DNA of 64,000 nucleotides from Pelagibius sp964472095 (GCA_964472095.1 CAYYIV010000008.1:84585-148584); one strand, 5' to 3'. Counted from the stretch's first letter, positions 53,880-61,924 are shown. Translations and numbers: made by a program. The notes: generated from the letters alone by a model not told the origin.

Positions 53880-54575
53880 ATGCTCGGGTTGATCCGCGAT
53901 GGCCTAGCGAAGCGCTGGCGCCATCTGCGTCAGTGGGTTCGCGACGGCAAGACTCTTTGGTATTGGATCGTTGCGGCGGCCGTCCTCTTTGGAGCGCCGG
54001 CCTCGCTTGCATGCTTGTCCGATCATGATCTTGCCGATGGCATTCGTTGGTCAGGACTCGCTTTCCAGATAGTCGGTCTACTCACCGTAGTTTGGGGACT
54101 CGAAAAGTCGGGGCTTCTTTTCGAAAAACCGTCACCGATGAGGCGGGCCTTAGGTTGGCTGAGCCGTCTGAGGTACGTTTTCGTACCGCCAAAGCGTATA
54201 GTGGTCTCGGGTGTTGGCTTGGCGTCGGGATCAGCTGCGGTCACCGGCGTTGGTCAAGTTTGGCCTGCGGTAAAGAGTGATAGCGTTTCGGACCGCTTAG
54301 CAAAGTTAGAAGCGGATCAAAAACTCCTCAAGCAGTGGGTGGGCGAAGTTCACAGGTCGAACGTAAAGCTAGGTCAGCATATTGATAACCTAATCGCTAG
54401 AGAGCAAGAAGCTCGCAGAGCCGTTGAGCGTGCTCTCGAGCAGAAGATCGAGAAGTCAGCAATTGGCGATATCGACTTGGAAATAGCCGGTGTGGCGCTT
54501 CTCTTCCTTGGAATCACACTTGCGACGATACCAGAAGAAGTAGCCCAACTGCTGCTATTCACTTTTTTCGCCTAG
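53880..54575 (+). CDS. Hypothetical protein with membrane segments and a coiled coil (cargo)
   Basis: The protein is 231 aa from ATG 53880, 19 bp after the tRNA-like sequence, with a G-rich element upstream. Hydrophobic stretches lie at about 23-40 and 55-68, with a weaker one around 105-125 (VVSGVGLASGSAAVTGVG). A charged coiled coil follows (about 135-195, RLAKLEADQKLLKQWVGE...EQEARRAVERALEQKIEK), then a C-terminal hydrophobic helix (IAGVALLFLGITLATI). No family is recognised. A membrane protein with a cytoplasmic coiled coil; the role is unknown. Confidence 0.65.
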   Translation: MLGLIRDGLAKRWRHLRQWVRDGKTLWYWIVAAAVLFGAPASLACLSDHDLADGIRWSGLAFQIVGLLTVVWGLEKSGLLFEKPSPMRRALGWLSRLRYVFVPPKRIVVSGVGLASGSAAVTGVGQVWPAVKSDSVSDRLAKLEADQKLLKQWVGEVHRSNVKLGQHIDNLIAREQEARRAVERALEQKIEKSAIGDIDLEIAGVALLFLGITLATIPEEVAQLLLFTFFA

Positions 54576-54595
54576 AGCAGCGGGGGAAGAGCGGA

Positions 54596-54757
54596 ATGAC
54601 CCAACCGGCGCCTGCGCCGCAGTGGAGTGAGGTGGTGTTTCAGAAAGGGCGCTTCGGCTATGCGACTAGTGATTTAGCCAAGTACGCTGCCTTTGGCCGG
54701 GAAGCCATTCGCTTTATACTTTTCGACAATCCTCCAAAGCACACTCCTGAACGATGA
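54596..54757 (+). CDS. 53-aa protein coupled to the downstream HEPN-like gene
   Basis: ATG 54596 (MTQPAPAPQWSEVVFQKGRFG) has GGGGGAAGAG upstream. The frame ends in a TGA that overlaps the next ATG (ATGA), so the two proteins are made in coupled fashion. The sequence has no known domain. A tiny gene immediately before a putative ribonuclease fits an antitoxin or activator partner; this is inference. Confidence 0.55.
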   Translation: MTQPAPAPQWSEVVFQKGRFGYATSDLAKYAAFGREAIRFILFDNPPKHTPER

Positions 54758-55698
54758 CAGTGAGCTATTTGCTAAAGCCAGCCGTCTTGGCGCGAAAGCC
54801 GGAGATCGCGATCACGGAGCAGGAATATCTCGATGCCAAGCGCTGCCACAAGCAGGTCTATGAAGCATTTGAGGTTGAACTCGCCTTCGATTTCGTGGTG
54901 ACCAACTATATTGAGGTCGAGAAGTATATCGCAGAGCACCTCGTTCTCGATATGGTCGGTCAATTGGAGGCCGAGGATGCGCTAAGGATGCAGCAATGGG
55001 GCTTCATCCGAACCGTGAATAGCTGGCTCGCCAGCATTAGTTTCTGGCATGACCTCACTCGCAATCGCCTCACTTCCGTTTGCGGGCGCGGATCGGAACG
55101 CAACGCTTTTGAGATTGCAAGCGACACGCTCCAGCATGAAGAGTTCGTAACAGCTTTCCTCTTTTACCTGCGTGACTATAGCCAACACGGGGGGTTTCCT
55201 CTCACGCATTCATCGACAGGTGGTATGTGGAATGACGAGCGCACAGAGCGAACGTTCTCGGCAGAGTACATGCTTCACTATGACTACATCCGGCCTTACT
55301 TTGAGCAAACTAGGAAAGGCTCGAAGGCGCGCAAGGCGTTCGGGAAGAGGATCGTATCCTACAGCAACGGTCGACCCTTCGACCTGAAGCCGATCATCCG
55401 GCAGTCCCTATCTTTCTTTGGCAAGTTTATGGATGAGGCACGCGCCCTCATGAGTGGTCACGTCCTGGCCAATGAGGCGTTCGTCCTGGACCTGATCGAG
55501 CGCTATCAATCAGCACATCCAGAAGTCTCTATAATGGCTCTGTCGGTTATGCCGGTCGATGCGAATGGAGTTGTCGCGAATAAGGTGGACATCATCCCTG
55601 TCCGGGATGAGCCCATTCGCCGGGCAAGAGAAATGCGCAGAAAGAACAACGGCAAGACGCTGGCATCCATAGACAAGCGCCTCATCTCGAACAGATGA
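54754..55698 (+). CDS. Putative HEPN-type RNase-like protein (cargo)
   Basis: The protein is 314 aa, ATGA-coupled to a 53-aa gene. It is almost entirely helical by pattern, with no membrane segment. FLFYLRDYSQHGGFPL contains R140 and H145 in the RX4H spacing of HEPN ribonucleases, in a helix-turn context (LR-N/D-Y-x-QH-x-G-x-P) that recurs in uncharacterised defence-associated proteins. If active it would cleave RNA and could act as an abortive-infection toxin, with the 53-aa partner controlling it. The fold call rests on one motif and should be treated as a hypothesis. Confidence 0.55.
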   Translation: MTVSYLLKPAVLARKPEIAITEQEYLDAKRCHKQVYEAFEVELAFDFVVTNYIEVEKYIAEHLVLDMVGQLEAEDALRMQQWGFIRTVNSWLASISFWHDLTRNRLTSVCGRGSERNAFEIASDTLQHEEFVTAFLFYLRDYSQHGGFPLTHSSTGGMWNDERTERTFSAEYMLHYDYIRPYFEQTRKGSKARKAFGKRIVSYSNGRPFDLKPIIRQSLSFFGKFMDEARALMSGHVLANEAFVLDLIERYQSAHPEVSIMALSVMPVDANGVVANKVDIIPVRDEPIRRAREMRRKNNGKTLASIDKRLISNR

Positions 55699-55713
55699 GT
55701 ACTTATCCATTCA

Positions 55714-55947
55714 TCAGCCGTAGGCACGACGCACAGCCTCTTTGGCAATCCGCTCGACGTGCTTGTCAATGTGCTCCGCCATGCCTTTCAGCAAGCGTCG
55801 CTTCAGCCGCAGGCGATTGAATGGGTCGAGGTAGTCATCCCGCTCATCCAGAAGGTCGTCGATCACTTGCTCTACGGCTTGATCCACCAAAGCTTCCATC
55901 AGCTTCATGGCTTCCTGTTTTGCCAAAGCATGTTCATAGCTGCTCAT
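55714..55947 (-). CDS. Small helical acidic protein
   Basis: The protein is 77 aa (MSSYEHALAKQEAMKLMEALVDQAVEQVIDDLLDERDDYLDPFNRLRLKRRLLKG...), with amphipathic helices, an acidic middle and a basic second half. It is the last minus-strand gene, about 260 bp downstream of the capsid gene. No family is recognised; size and charge pattern would suit a decoration, scaffold or DNA-binding accessory protein. Confidence 0.5.
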   Translation of the reverse strand: MSSYEHALAKQEAMKLMEALVDQAVEQVIDDLLDERDDYLDPFNRLRLKRRLLKGMAEHIDKHVERIAKEAVRRAYG

Positions 55948-55968
55948 GTCTCACCTCATTCAAACAAG

Positions 55969-56007
55969 CCCTGCCACGACTTCGGGTGTGGAGAGGCCGT
56001 GGCAGGG
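55969..56007 (-). terminator. Hairpin between the capsid gene and the terminal small gene
   Basis: A perfect 10-bp stem CCCTGCCACG (55969-55978) / CGTGGCAGGG (55998-56007) has a 19-nt loop. A second, long-range 9-bp pair, CACACCACG (56091-56099) / CGTGGTGTG (56163-56171), lies in the same 258-bp gap. No T-run follows, so this may be a processing or packaging structure rather than a simple terminator. Confidence 0.4.
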
Positions 56008-56205
56008 AGTTAAACAATGCCTGTAAATCGTGGGCTCGCGATCCTTGGCCGTACTTTGCCTGAGACAGCCGGAGCAAGAACAACTGCCTCCACACCACGC
56101 CACCGGCATAAGCAGGATCGCTTGGTTCGCTGGGACTGCCCACGAGCCCCCAGGAGTCCTGACGTGGTGTGTTTCACTGGTAGGGCCTCCTAGCCGACTA
56201 CTCGG

Positions 56206-57414
56206 TTAGGAAGCTCCCCACGTAACCTGCTCCATGACGGCAACGCCGACATTGTGCCGGAGCCGGATATCGTTCCAGGTCCTCGTGCGGATGGCAGAGC
56301 GGTCGGTCTCGAAGAGCGACACAAGCTGCCCATCGAGCGTGACAGCCGCATTCGTGGATCGGTCGATGCCGACCTGCGCCACGTCACCCAGCATGACCTC
56401 GCTGGCGTCTGCGGCGATGATCAGGCTTTCGTCGTTTCCGCTGCCGAGGTTGTTCGGAACGTTGTTGGTCTGGTAGTAGGGCCAGCGGAACAGCGTGCCC
56501 CGCTCGATTTCGTTGCGGAACACGAACTGGCCATCGGCGTTCAGCAGCGTCAGCAGGAAATTCGTCGTGCGTGGCGACCAAATCCAAACTGGCGTCCGCA
56601 TCTTCACATCGGCGTTGGCCAGCGTGGTCATGGCTTTCCGGAGGTCAGCCACGACGTTGTCGACGTTCACCGTGCCATTCGCATTGAACTTCTGCGAAGC
56701 TGCGGCTTGGTTGACGATGCCAAGCGGCTCCGCTTCGGCCCCGGTGCCGAAGAGGAACTTCTTGTCCTCGGTTTCGCCCATGCTGCCGAGCATTTCGGCA
56801 AGCACCACCTGGTCGATGTTGGTGTCGCCCTGGGAGAACCGGGCCAGCTCATTGCTCATCACAACCAGCGTGGCCAGCTTCTTCGCGATGAGCACGACGG
56901 CGCCGGTCTTGATGTCCGCTGCGGGGATTGCCTTGCCTTCGGCTACGTAGCCAGAGGTGGCCCCGACGTCGATTCGCGGCGTCCGCATGGTGCCACGCGG
57001 AATGTCCACGTTCATGGCACCGATCTGCCGCATGACCGAGACGGGACGGAGCAATTCGATGATCTCGGACGCCTGATCGTCCTGCAACAGCAGGCCACCA
57101 TCGGCTGCACTGCCGGCCGACATGGCTTTGGTGTACTCGCCCTCGACGTCCAGATTCCGCGCCGTTTCCAGTGCCAGACCGCTGTCGGGCATGGCCATAG
57201 CGATACCCAGGCAAGCGAAGGTCCGGGCAGCACCAGTCAGTTCACCCTTGCGGCCACCACGACCACCGAGGATCTTGTCCATGTACCCGGTGGATGACGG
57301 CTGATCTTTCAGGAAGTGCCGAACCTCACGCTCGGCGGCGTCCCGCACTTCGTCCGTCACGAGCGACGCGATCTGTGCGCGCAGCCGCTCCTTCTGCTTC
57401 GATGTCAAACTCAT
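56206..57414 (-). CDS. HK97-family phage major capsid protein
   Basis: The protein is 402 aa. The N-terminal ~110 residues are charged and helical (delta/scaffold-like). The HK97 shell domain follows with SAGSAADGGLLLQDDQASEIIELLRPVSVMRQIGA, IDVGATSGYVAEGKAIPAADIKTGAVVL, KKLATLVVMSNELARFSQ, FLFGTGAEAEPLGIVNQ and RTRTWNDIRLRHNVGVAVME. It should self-assemble into an icosahedral shell. No portal, prohead protease or terminase gene is linked, so the shell must be completed and filled with helper-phage parts, or the protein remodels a helper capsid. It is the last large gene of the minus-strand head operon. Confidence 0.95.
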   Translation of the reverse strand: MSLTSKQKERLRAQIASLVTDEVRDAAEREVRHFLKDQPSSTGYMDKILGGRGGRKGELTGAARTFACLGIAMAMPDSGLALETARNLDVEGEYTKAMSAGSAADGGLLLQDDQASEIIELLRPVSVMRQIGAMNVDIPRGTMRTPRIDVGATSGYVAEGKAIPAADIKTGAVVLIAKKLATLVVMSNELARFSQGDTNIDQVVLAEMLGSMGETEDKKFLFGTGAEAEPLGIVNQAAASQKFNANGTVNVDNVVADLRKAMTTLANADVKMRTPVWIWSPRTTNFLLTLLNADGQFVFRNEIERGTLFRWPYYQTNNVPNNLGSGNDESLIIAADASEVMLGDVAQVGIDRSTNAAVTLDGQLVSLFETDRSAIRTRTWNDIRLRHNVGVAVMEQVTWGAS

Positions 57415-57530
57415 GTCTCATATTCCATCATTCCGATATCGTTGGAGGGAGGAATGCCTGCTGCCCGGACCCGTGCTCGTGGCTATGCCACGTGGACCCA
57501 GACAGGCGTTCAGGCATTTTCATTTCAGTC

Positions 57531-58103
57531 TTACTTCATTCCAAGCCGCTTGCGAGTCTTGGCCAGCGGCCCGATTGGTCCCAGATATTTCTCTACCGAG
57601 CGTGTCCAGGATGCGAGCTTGCTTGCCCTAGAGGGGCTTTCCTCACCAAGCTCGTGCCACGACAGGCGCGGTAGTGCACTTGATCCGTTGACTCGCAGCT
57701 GCTGTGCCTGGGCCTCGATTGCTCTCACGGTGGCGTTGGTTTCAGCGGCAGCAGCGAGCTTGCTGTGCAGGGTCTTCACCGCTGCCATATGTTCGGATTG
57801 CAGATCTGCCAGGGCATCGCGCTTTGCCTCGAGGATGGCATCTTGCAAGGATTTCTCGGCGAGGTTGATGGCCTCACGGTGCTCGTGCACGGCTGCCATA
57901 AAAGTCTGGTGATCGGGGAGTGCATCAAGGCGCTGGGGTTTCTTGCCGTTCGCTATGGCTCTAGCAGCACCACGTGCGGCAGCCTCTCGCTCCATCTCCG
58001 TTCGACTGATTGCCTGCTCGGCCTTCTCGAGACCTTTTCTGCAAGCCTGAAGGTTGTCGTGTGCTAGCTTTACTTTCGGATGGGTATCAATAGCGGGGGT
58101 CAT
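57531..58103 (-). CDS. Coiled-coil protein, possible scaffold
   Basis: The protein is 190 aa. Residues 10-145 are predicted long helices with heptad-like Leu/Ala spacing (LQACRKGLEKAEQAISRTEMEREAAARG; HREAINLAEKSLQDAILEAKRDALADL). The end is basic (GPLAKTRKRLGMK). It lies directly upstream of the capsid gene (116-bp gap) and overlaps the preceding gene by ATGA. In head operons this position is often a scaffolding protein; that assignment is inference. Confidence 0.55.
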   Translation of the reverse strand: MTPAIDTHPKVKLAHDNLQACRKGLEKAEQAISRTEMEREAAARGAARAIANGKKPQRLDALPDHQTFMAAVHEHREAINLAEKSLQDAILEAKRDALADLQSEHMAAVKTLHSKLAAAAETNATVRAIEAQAQQLRVNGSSALPRLSWHELGEESPSRASKLASWTRSVEKYLGPIGPLAKTRKRLGMK

Positions 58104-58291
58104 TGGGGTCTCCTATTCACGCATTGTTGCTGGGCATCCAGGACCGAGCGCAGACGGCGCTCCGCTTCTGTCAGGTCATCGTCTAGACGGTCTCGTGCCT
58201 GCCGGAGGGCTTCTAGGTGACGAATTGCTCGCTCGACCGAGACCTCATCCGACAGCGAGCGGGGATTTGGCTGGGGAAGGATGCGGGTCAT
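58100..58291 (-). CDS. Small helical protein in the head operon
   Basis: The protein is 63 aa from ATG 58291 (MTRILPQPNPRSLSD), which overlaps the preceding stop by ATGA; a TTG two codons earlier is in frame. It is a single amphipathic helix-rich protein (VERAIRHLEALRQARDRLDDDLTEAERRLRSVLDAQQQ), coupled on both sides. The size suits a head-joining or scaffold accessory. No family is recognised. Confidence 0.55.
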   Translation of the reverse strand: MTRILPQPNPRSLSDEVSVERAIRHLEALRQARDRLDDDLTEAERRLRSVLDAQQQCVNRRPQ

Positions 58292-58935
58292 GCCCAAAGC
58301 CTTTCGTCGTAGAGCCAGGGGTTCTTCGCCGGATCGGTTTCCACCCGTGCCGGCTGGGCCACCTGCGTCGCTGCGGGCCTCGCAGGCGAGGATTTCAGCC
58401 TCGGACGCCGCCGGGGCCGCTCAAACCCGCAATTTCGCTCAGTGGCCTTCTGAATAGGTGCAGCGACCTCATCCTGGCGGGGGCGGAGTTTCTGCCGCAG
58501 GTGGGCAGCTGTTCGCTTGGGGTCGGGTGCTTTCAAGCCATATGCCTCGAAGACAGAGGCATCGGCAGGTTCGGGCTCATCATCGAGCTCGTCCGGCAGG
58601 TCGTGCCCGAGAGCCTTCATCAAGGTCCGGTGTGCCTGCTCGCGTTCGGGTGCCGAGACGTTGGACGAGGCCCACAACGGCAGCCTGGGGCGCACACGAC
58701 GGGCTCCCAGGTCACCATCCTCGGACACAGCAGCGGACAGTTCGCGGTCTACCTGCCTAACCAGAGGAGCAAACTGCGGATCGTCCCAGGCATCGAGGAC
58801 ATGCAAGGCCGAGAACAGGTCGAGAGCTTCTTCGGACATGCGGGACACAATTGCCTGGAGCTGGTCGCGGTCGTGCTCCTGGTCGCGGACCTTCTGCGGC
58901 TTCTTCTTGTCTGGCCAGCGCATCCTCTTCGGCAT
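58288..58935 (-). CDS. Hypothetical head-operon protein
   Basis: The protein is 215 aa. It begins with a basic stretch (MPKRMRWPDKKKPQKVRDQ), has an acidic-helical middle (about 30-130) and a proline/arginine-rich tail ending NPWLYDERLWA. ATG 58935 shares one base with the upstream stop (TGATG). There is no membrane helix. Order in the operon (before scaffold and capsid) would suit a portal-interacting or DNA-binding head protein, but there is no motif for terminase or portal. Unassigned. Confidence 0.55.
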   Translation of the reverse strand: MPKRMRWPDKKKPQKVRDQEHDRDQLQAIVSRMSEEALDLFSALHVLDAWDDPQFAPLVRQVDRELSAAVSEDGDLGARRVRPRLPLWASSNVSAPEREQAHRTLMKALGHDLPDELDDEPEPADASVFEAYGLKAPDPKRTAAHLRQKLRPRQDEVAAPIQKATERNCGFERPRRRPRLKSSPARPAATQVAQPARVETDPAKNPWLYDERLWA

Positions 58936-59390
58936 CAGTTCAGCCCCTTGCCGTTGATGCCGTTCGCACTCAGCCTCTTGCCCAAGCTGCGTGCACGAGG
59001 TCCGGTGTCGCTAGCAGGAGATCCATCGTCCCGAGGTCTGCCAACATGAAGGTACTTCCCCTGGAGCCGTTGCTCGGCACGGTGTGCGGCCTCCGTTGCC
59101 TTACGGAGTTCTTCGCCGTAAGCGATCAGTTGCGTGGTGCTCAAGTTCGATAGTTGGTCGATACGCCAGGAGAGATGTTCAGCGTAGACAAGGGCGGCAG
59201 CAGCAGCGGCGATCCGGCTGCGCATCAGGGGCGTCTCGCTTCCTTCTGTCGCAAGGGCTAGGTCGGTGCAGTACTGCCTGTACCGCCGACCTTCCAGGGT
59301 GCGAGCATCGAACTTCCTTGCCCCAGGGACGATGGCCTTACCGATGCGGCCGAGCTTGATGCCCTTCGGGGACTTCCTCTTCTTAGCCAT
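58935..59390 (-). CDS. Hypothetical basic protein, first gene of head operon
   Basis: The protein is 151 aa from ATG 59390 with GGAG 4 nt upstream. The N-terminus is strongly basic (MAKKRKSPKGIKLGRIGKA), the middle is helical (LMRSRIAAAAAALVYAEHLSWRIDQLSNLSTTQLIAYGEELRKATEAAHRAEQRLQGKYL). Size, charge and first position resemble small terminase or DNA-recognition subunits of satellites, but I see no defining motif. It is translationally linked to the following gene. Confidence 0.55.
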   Translation of the reverse strand: MAKKRKSPKGIKLGRIGKAIVPGARKFDARTLEGRRYRQYCTDLALATEGSETPLMRSRIAAAAAALVYAEHLSWRIDQLSNLSTTQLIAYGEELRKATEAAHRAEQRLQGKYLHVGRPRDDGSPASDTGPRARSLGKRLSANGINGKGLN

Positions 59391-59841
59391 TTAGCTCCAC
59401 ACTACAATTCAAATAACGTGAGGTGCTGTTTCAGCTATACACAGCACAGATACATCAAACATACGTCCCCAAGCGGGCTGCCCAAGAAGTTTCTTGGTAC
59501 AAAGTATTGCCGAGTATTGTCGTGTAACTTGGATGGGGGCCTACGGAATCCCTGGTTTCTACTAGGGATCGCGTTATTTGGGCTGGAGCTACTGCGCCGA
59601 AGTCCCTGGTTTTCCAGGACTTCTAGGTGGGAGACCCGATTGTCTGCTGTTAGCGGGTGCAGCGGTGGGCGACCCCTATTAGCGGCGGCGGGAAGGCGAG
59701 CTATCGGCTGGGCTATGATTTCGAGGCGGATGAGAGGACTAGGCAGCTATGATTTCGAGCCGATTGCAGAGGCTAGACATGCGGGATGACAAAGGGTGTG
59801 GGAGCCAAGTGTCAGCTAGACGTCAGGTCAATTCAGGCGAG
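59391..59841. other. 451-bp non-coding region with direct repeats, candidate origin or packaging site
   Basis: The region lies between the replication-side genes and the head operon and must contain the head-operon promoter. It holds an exact 14-bp direct repeat GCTATGATTTCGAG (59712-59725 and 59746-59759), 34 bp apart. It also holds a 9-bp hairpin with one bulged C around AAGTCCCTGG-TTTT-CCAGGACTT (near 59603-59625). No reading frame here has a plausible start and composition. Function is inferred. Confidence 0.45.
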
Positions 59842-60024
59842 CTACATCTTTCGGTCTGACTTCGGAGCCAGATCAACATTCCACTTATCACTCTCGTCTC
59901 TATCAACTGCGAAGCCACCAATCTCGCAGTTCACCACCATCTGTTTCAGCACCTCGTTCGCCTCATCAGGATCGAGGCCGTCAACGAAATCCATAACCTC
60001 TTTCCCTGTTCGCAGCATCTTCAT
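59842..60024 (-). CDS. Tiny acidic protein, paralogue of the 72-aa protein two genes upstream
   Basis: The protein is 60 aa (KMLRTGKEVMDFVDGLDPDEANEVLKQMV...). The N-terminal 30 residues align with the protein encoded at 60323-60541 (RFLKTKRDVVDFVHGLSRDEAKVLLDILD). It overlaps the upstream gene by ATGA. No family is known; the shared repeat suggests duplication within the element. Confidence 0.55.
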   Translation of the reverse strand: MKMLRTGKEVMDFVDGLDPDEANEVLKQMVVNCEIGGFAVDRDESDKWNVDLAPKSDRKM

Positions 60025-60326
60025 CTCAGGTCTCCATGTTCATCAGACCGCATTTCTTTCTTCACCACCTCGACCATGTCCTTAGCAGTGATCGTGAACT
60101 TGCCGTCACGGGTAAGGTCATACACGAGGAGTTCCATTCCTCGATGCTCAATGACGACACCCTCGCAGGTGCGTCGCGGACCAGTTTGCTCTGCGAACCT
60201 CACAATCGTGCCTTTTGGATAGTCGTCGCGCAGCAGGCGGCTCACGCACACCTCAGCGCTGTGCAGCCTATAAGCGGCCTGGATCAGTCTTTCACCGGGT
60301 TCACCTTTTGCCTTATCCTTCCTCAT
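60021..60326 (-). CDS. Hypothetical protein with beta-barrel-like pattern
   Basis: The protein is 101 aa (MRKDKAKGEPGERLIQAAYRLHSAEVCVSRLLRDDYPKGTIVRFAEQ...). After a helical N-terminus it is beta-rich with short strands (GTIVRFAEQ, CEGVVIEHRGMELLVYDL, GKFTITAKDMVEVVKK), perhaps an SH3- or KOW-like barrel. ATGA overlaps with both neighbours place it in the early replication operon. Function unknown. Confidence 0.5.
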   Translation of the reverse strand: MRKDKAKGEPGERLIQAAYRLHSAEVCVSRLLRDDYPKGTIVRFAEQTGPRRTCEGVVIEHRGMELLVYDLTRDGKFTITAKDMVEVVKKEMRSDEHGDLR

Positions 60327-60541
60327 TTAAACACCCCAATCGAGCGCCAGTACTCCCGCATGGTCATCCCGTTAGCTTCAACGTAGCGTTTGCGTTTCTC
60401 GTCCTCTTGGTCGAGCCGATAGATGATCAAGTCGTCGATCACCCCACGTTTGTCGAGAATGTCCAATAGCACCTTCGCCTCATCTCGACTCAGGCCGTGC
60501 ACGAAGTCGACAACGTCACGCTTGGTCTTTAGGAACCGCAT
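60323..60541 (-). CDS. Tiny protein, paralogue of the 60-aa protein
   Basis: The protein is 72 aa from ATG 60541 with AGGAGG 8 nt upstream. The shared N-terminal block (TKRDVVDFVHGLSRDEAKVLLDIL) is followed by a charged C-terminus ending REYWRSIGVFK. It starts 50 bp after the helicase gene and is coupled to the next gene by ATGA. Confidence 0.55.
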   Translation of the reverse strand: MRFLKTKRDVVDFVHGLSRDEAKVLLDILDKRGVIDDLIIYRLDQEDEKRKRYVEANGMTMREYWRSIGVFK

Positions 60542-60591
60542 TGTCTAGTCCTCCTGGCTATCAACACACGGACTACCACTGGTGGACCGCT

Positions 60592-61923
60592 TTACCGCTT
60601 TGACCGCTCCAAACGGGGCCTTGAAGGTATATATCTTTCGAAAGTCTCCTCGAATTCGATCTTCTTGTAGCCACGAACCTTGAGGTTAGTAGTTGGGTGA
60701 GAAACGCGGCCGGACTTGATATTGAACTTGCCTAACAGTTGCCCCACGGCGTGCGGCGTGATTGGCTTCCCTCTGCTGTACTCACCCCATGGGCGGTCCG
60801 TGCGCTTAGCGAGCATGTCACACATATCCGTCGTCACGAAGTAATCGCGGTTCTGGTCGCGCGCGAACCAGCGGTGGATATCGGTGAGCAGCATAATCTC
60901 AGCTGTCTCACTCGCAGCGCTTTTCGAGAGATTGAGGGCTGCCTTATGTGCCTGCCGCTTCCACTCGACGCCAAGATGCTCAGCAATAGCGAACAGTGGT
61001 CTCCAATTGTCGCGGGCACGCGCGTTCACCAGCTCCTTTGGCATCCTTGGCTTGGCCTGACTCAACTCCTCCATGTTTTTGAGCACCCAGCACGCTATCT
61101 TGCGTCGTAGTTCGTCGAACGGATTTTGGTCCACTCGAAGCCTCTTCACATTTTGGCCTGAAAGCAGCCGCTGCATTGGGATCGTAATGCTGCGATCCGC
61201 CAACGTTGGAGGCAGCCGACCGATCAACCCAATAGCCTTCGGCGCCCAAGTCGAGAAGGGTTGTGGTGTGTGATCGTCGCCCACGAGGCGCAGGACCATG
61301 CCACCCCTCCTGTGACCTGAGTCGAGCACACCCCTCAACTCTTCCTTGCCTTTGAGAAAGGCATCAGCTTCATCTATTAGTAGTGTTGACTTGAAGTCCT
61401 CGATGAGCCGGTAGACGACAGCCGTCGTAAGGTTGTCTACACGAATGGCGCGCGGCGTTAGCTTTTCAATGAACATCAGGGCCGTCGTCTTACCACAACC
61501 AGGGACCGGACTGACGAGCGCGAGAAGGGGTGAAGTCTGAGCGGCGTCGTGCGCGTGCGCATGCATGATCCACAAGGCTAGTGCTATGTCACCCGACTGG
61601 GGCAGCACGCAGTAGCGATTGATCTGCTTGACCAACTCCTTGATCAACTCATCACCACTAACCAACTCAGGCCAGGGCTCAATCTCGGGGAGGAAGTTCT
61701 TCGTTACGTTCTCTGCTTCCTCCTGCTCGTCTCTCTTCTTCTTGATCAGCTTCACTTCCTCGTCCAGAGCCAGTACGCTGCAGCCCAGCTTTTTTGCAGC
61801 GGGCTTGCGCTCCTTGTCGTAGTCGATTGGACTCAGCGTAACGAGATAGTCGAGAATTTCATCCCTACCCATCGCCTCCTGGAAGACCTTGGGCAGACGC
61901 TTGCGCTTGCGTTGTGTAGTCAT
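60592..61923 (-). CDS. DUF3631-type P-loop helicase/ATPase
   Basis: The protein is 443 aa from ATG 61923, one base after the primase stop (an overlapping GTG at 61932 is possible). Walker A is LVSPVPGCGKTTALM (near residue 150), Walker B STLLIDEADAFL, then LRGVLDSGHRRGGMVLR and RLPPTLADRSITIPMQR with the sensor and arginine finger. This family is linked to plasmid and phage primases as the replicative helicase part. With the neighbouring CHC2/Toprim primase it forms the element's own replication module, like P4 alpha split into two proteins. G+C is about half, unlike the host. Confidence 0.9.
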   Translation of the reverse strand: MTTQRKRKRLPKVFQEAMGRDEILDYLVTLSPIDYDKERKPAAKKLGCSVLALDEEVKLIKKKRDEQEEAENVTKNFLPEIEPWPELVSGDELIKELVKQINRYCVLPQSGDIALALWIMHAHAHDAAQTSPLLALVSPVPGCGKTTALMFIEKLTPRAIRVDNLTTAVVYRLIEDFKSTLLIDEADAFLKGKEELRGVLDSGHRRGGMVLRLVGDDHTPQPFSTWAPKAIGLIGRLPPTLADRSITIPMQRLLSGQNVKRLRVDQNPFDELRRKIACWVLKNMEELSQAKPRMPKELVNARARDNWRPLFAIAEHLGVEWKRQAHKAALNLSKSAASETAEIMLLTDIHRWFARDQNRDYFVTTDMCDMLAKRTDRPWGEYSRGKPITPHAVGQLLGKFNIKSGRVSHPTTNLKVRGYKKIEFEETFERYIPSRPRLERSKR

Positions 61924-61924
61924 C

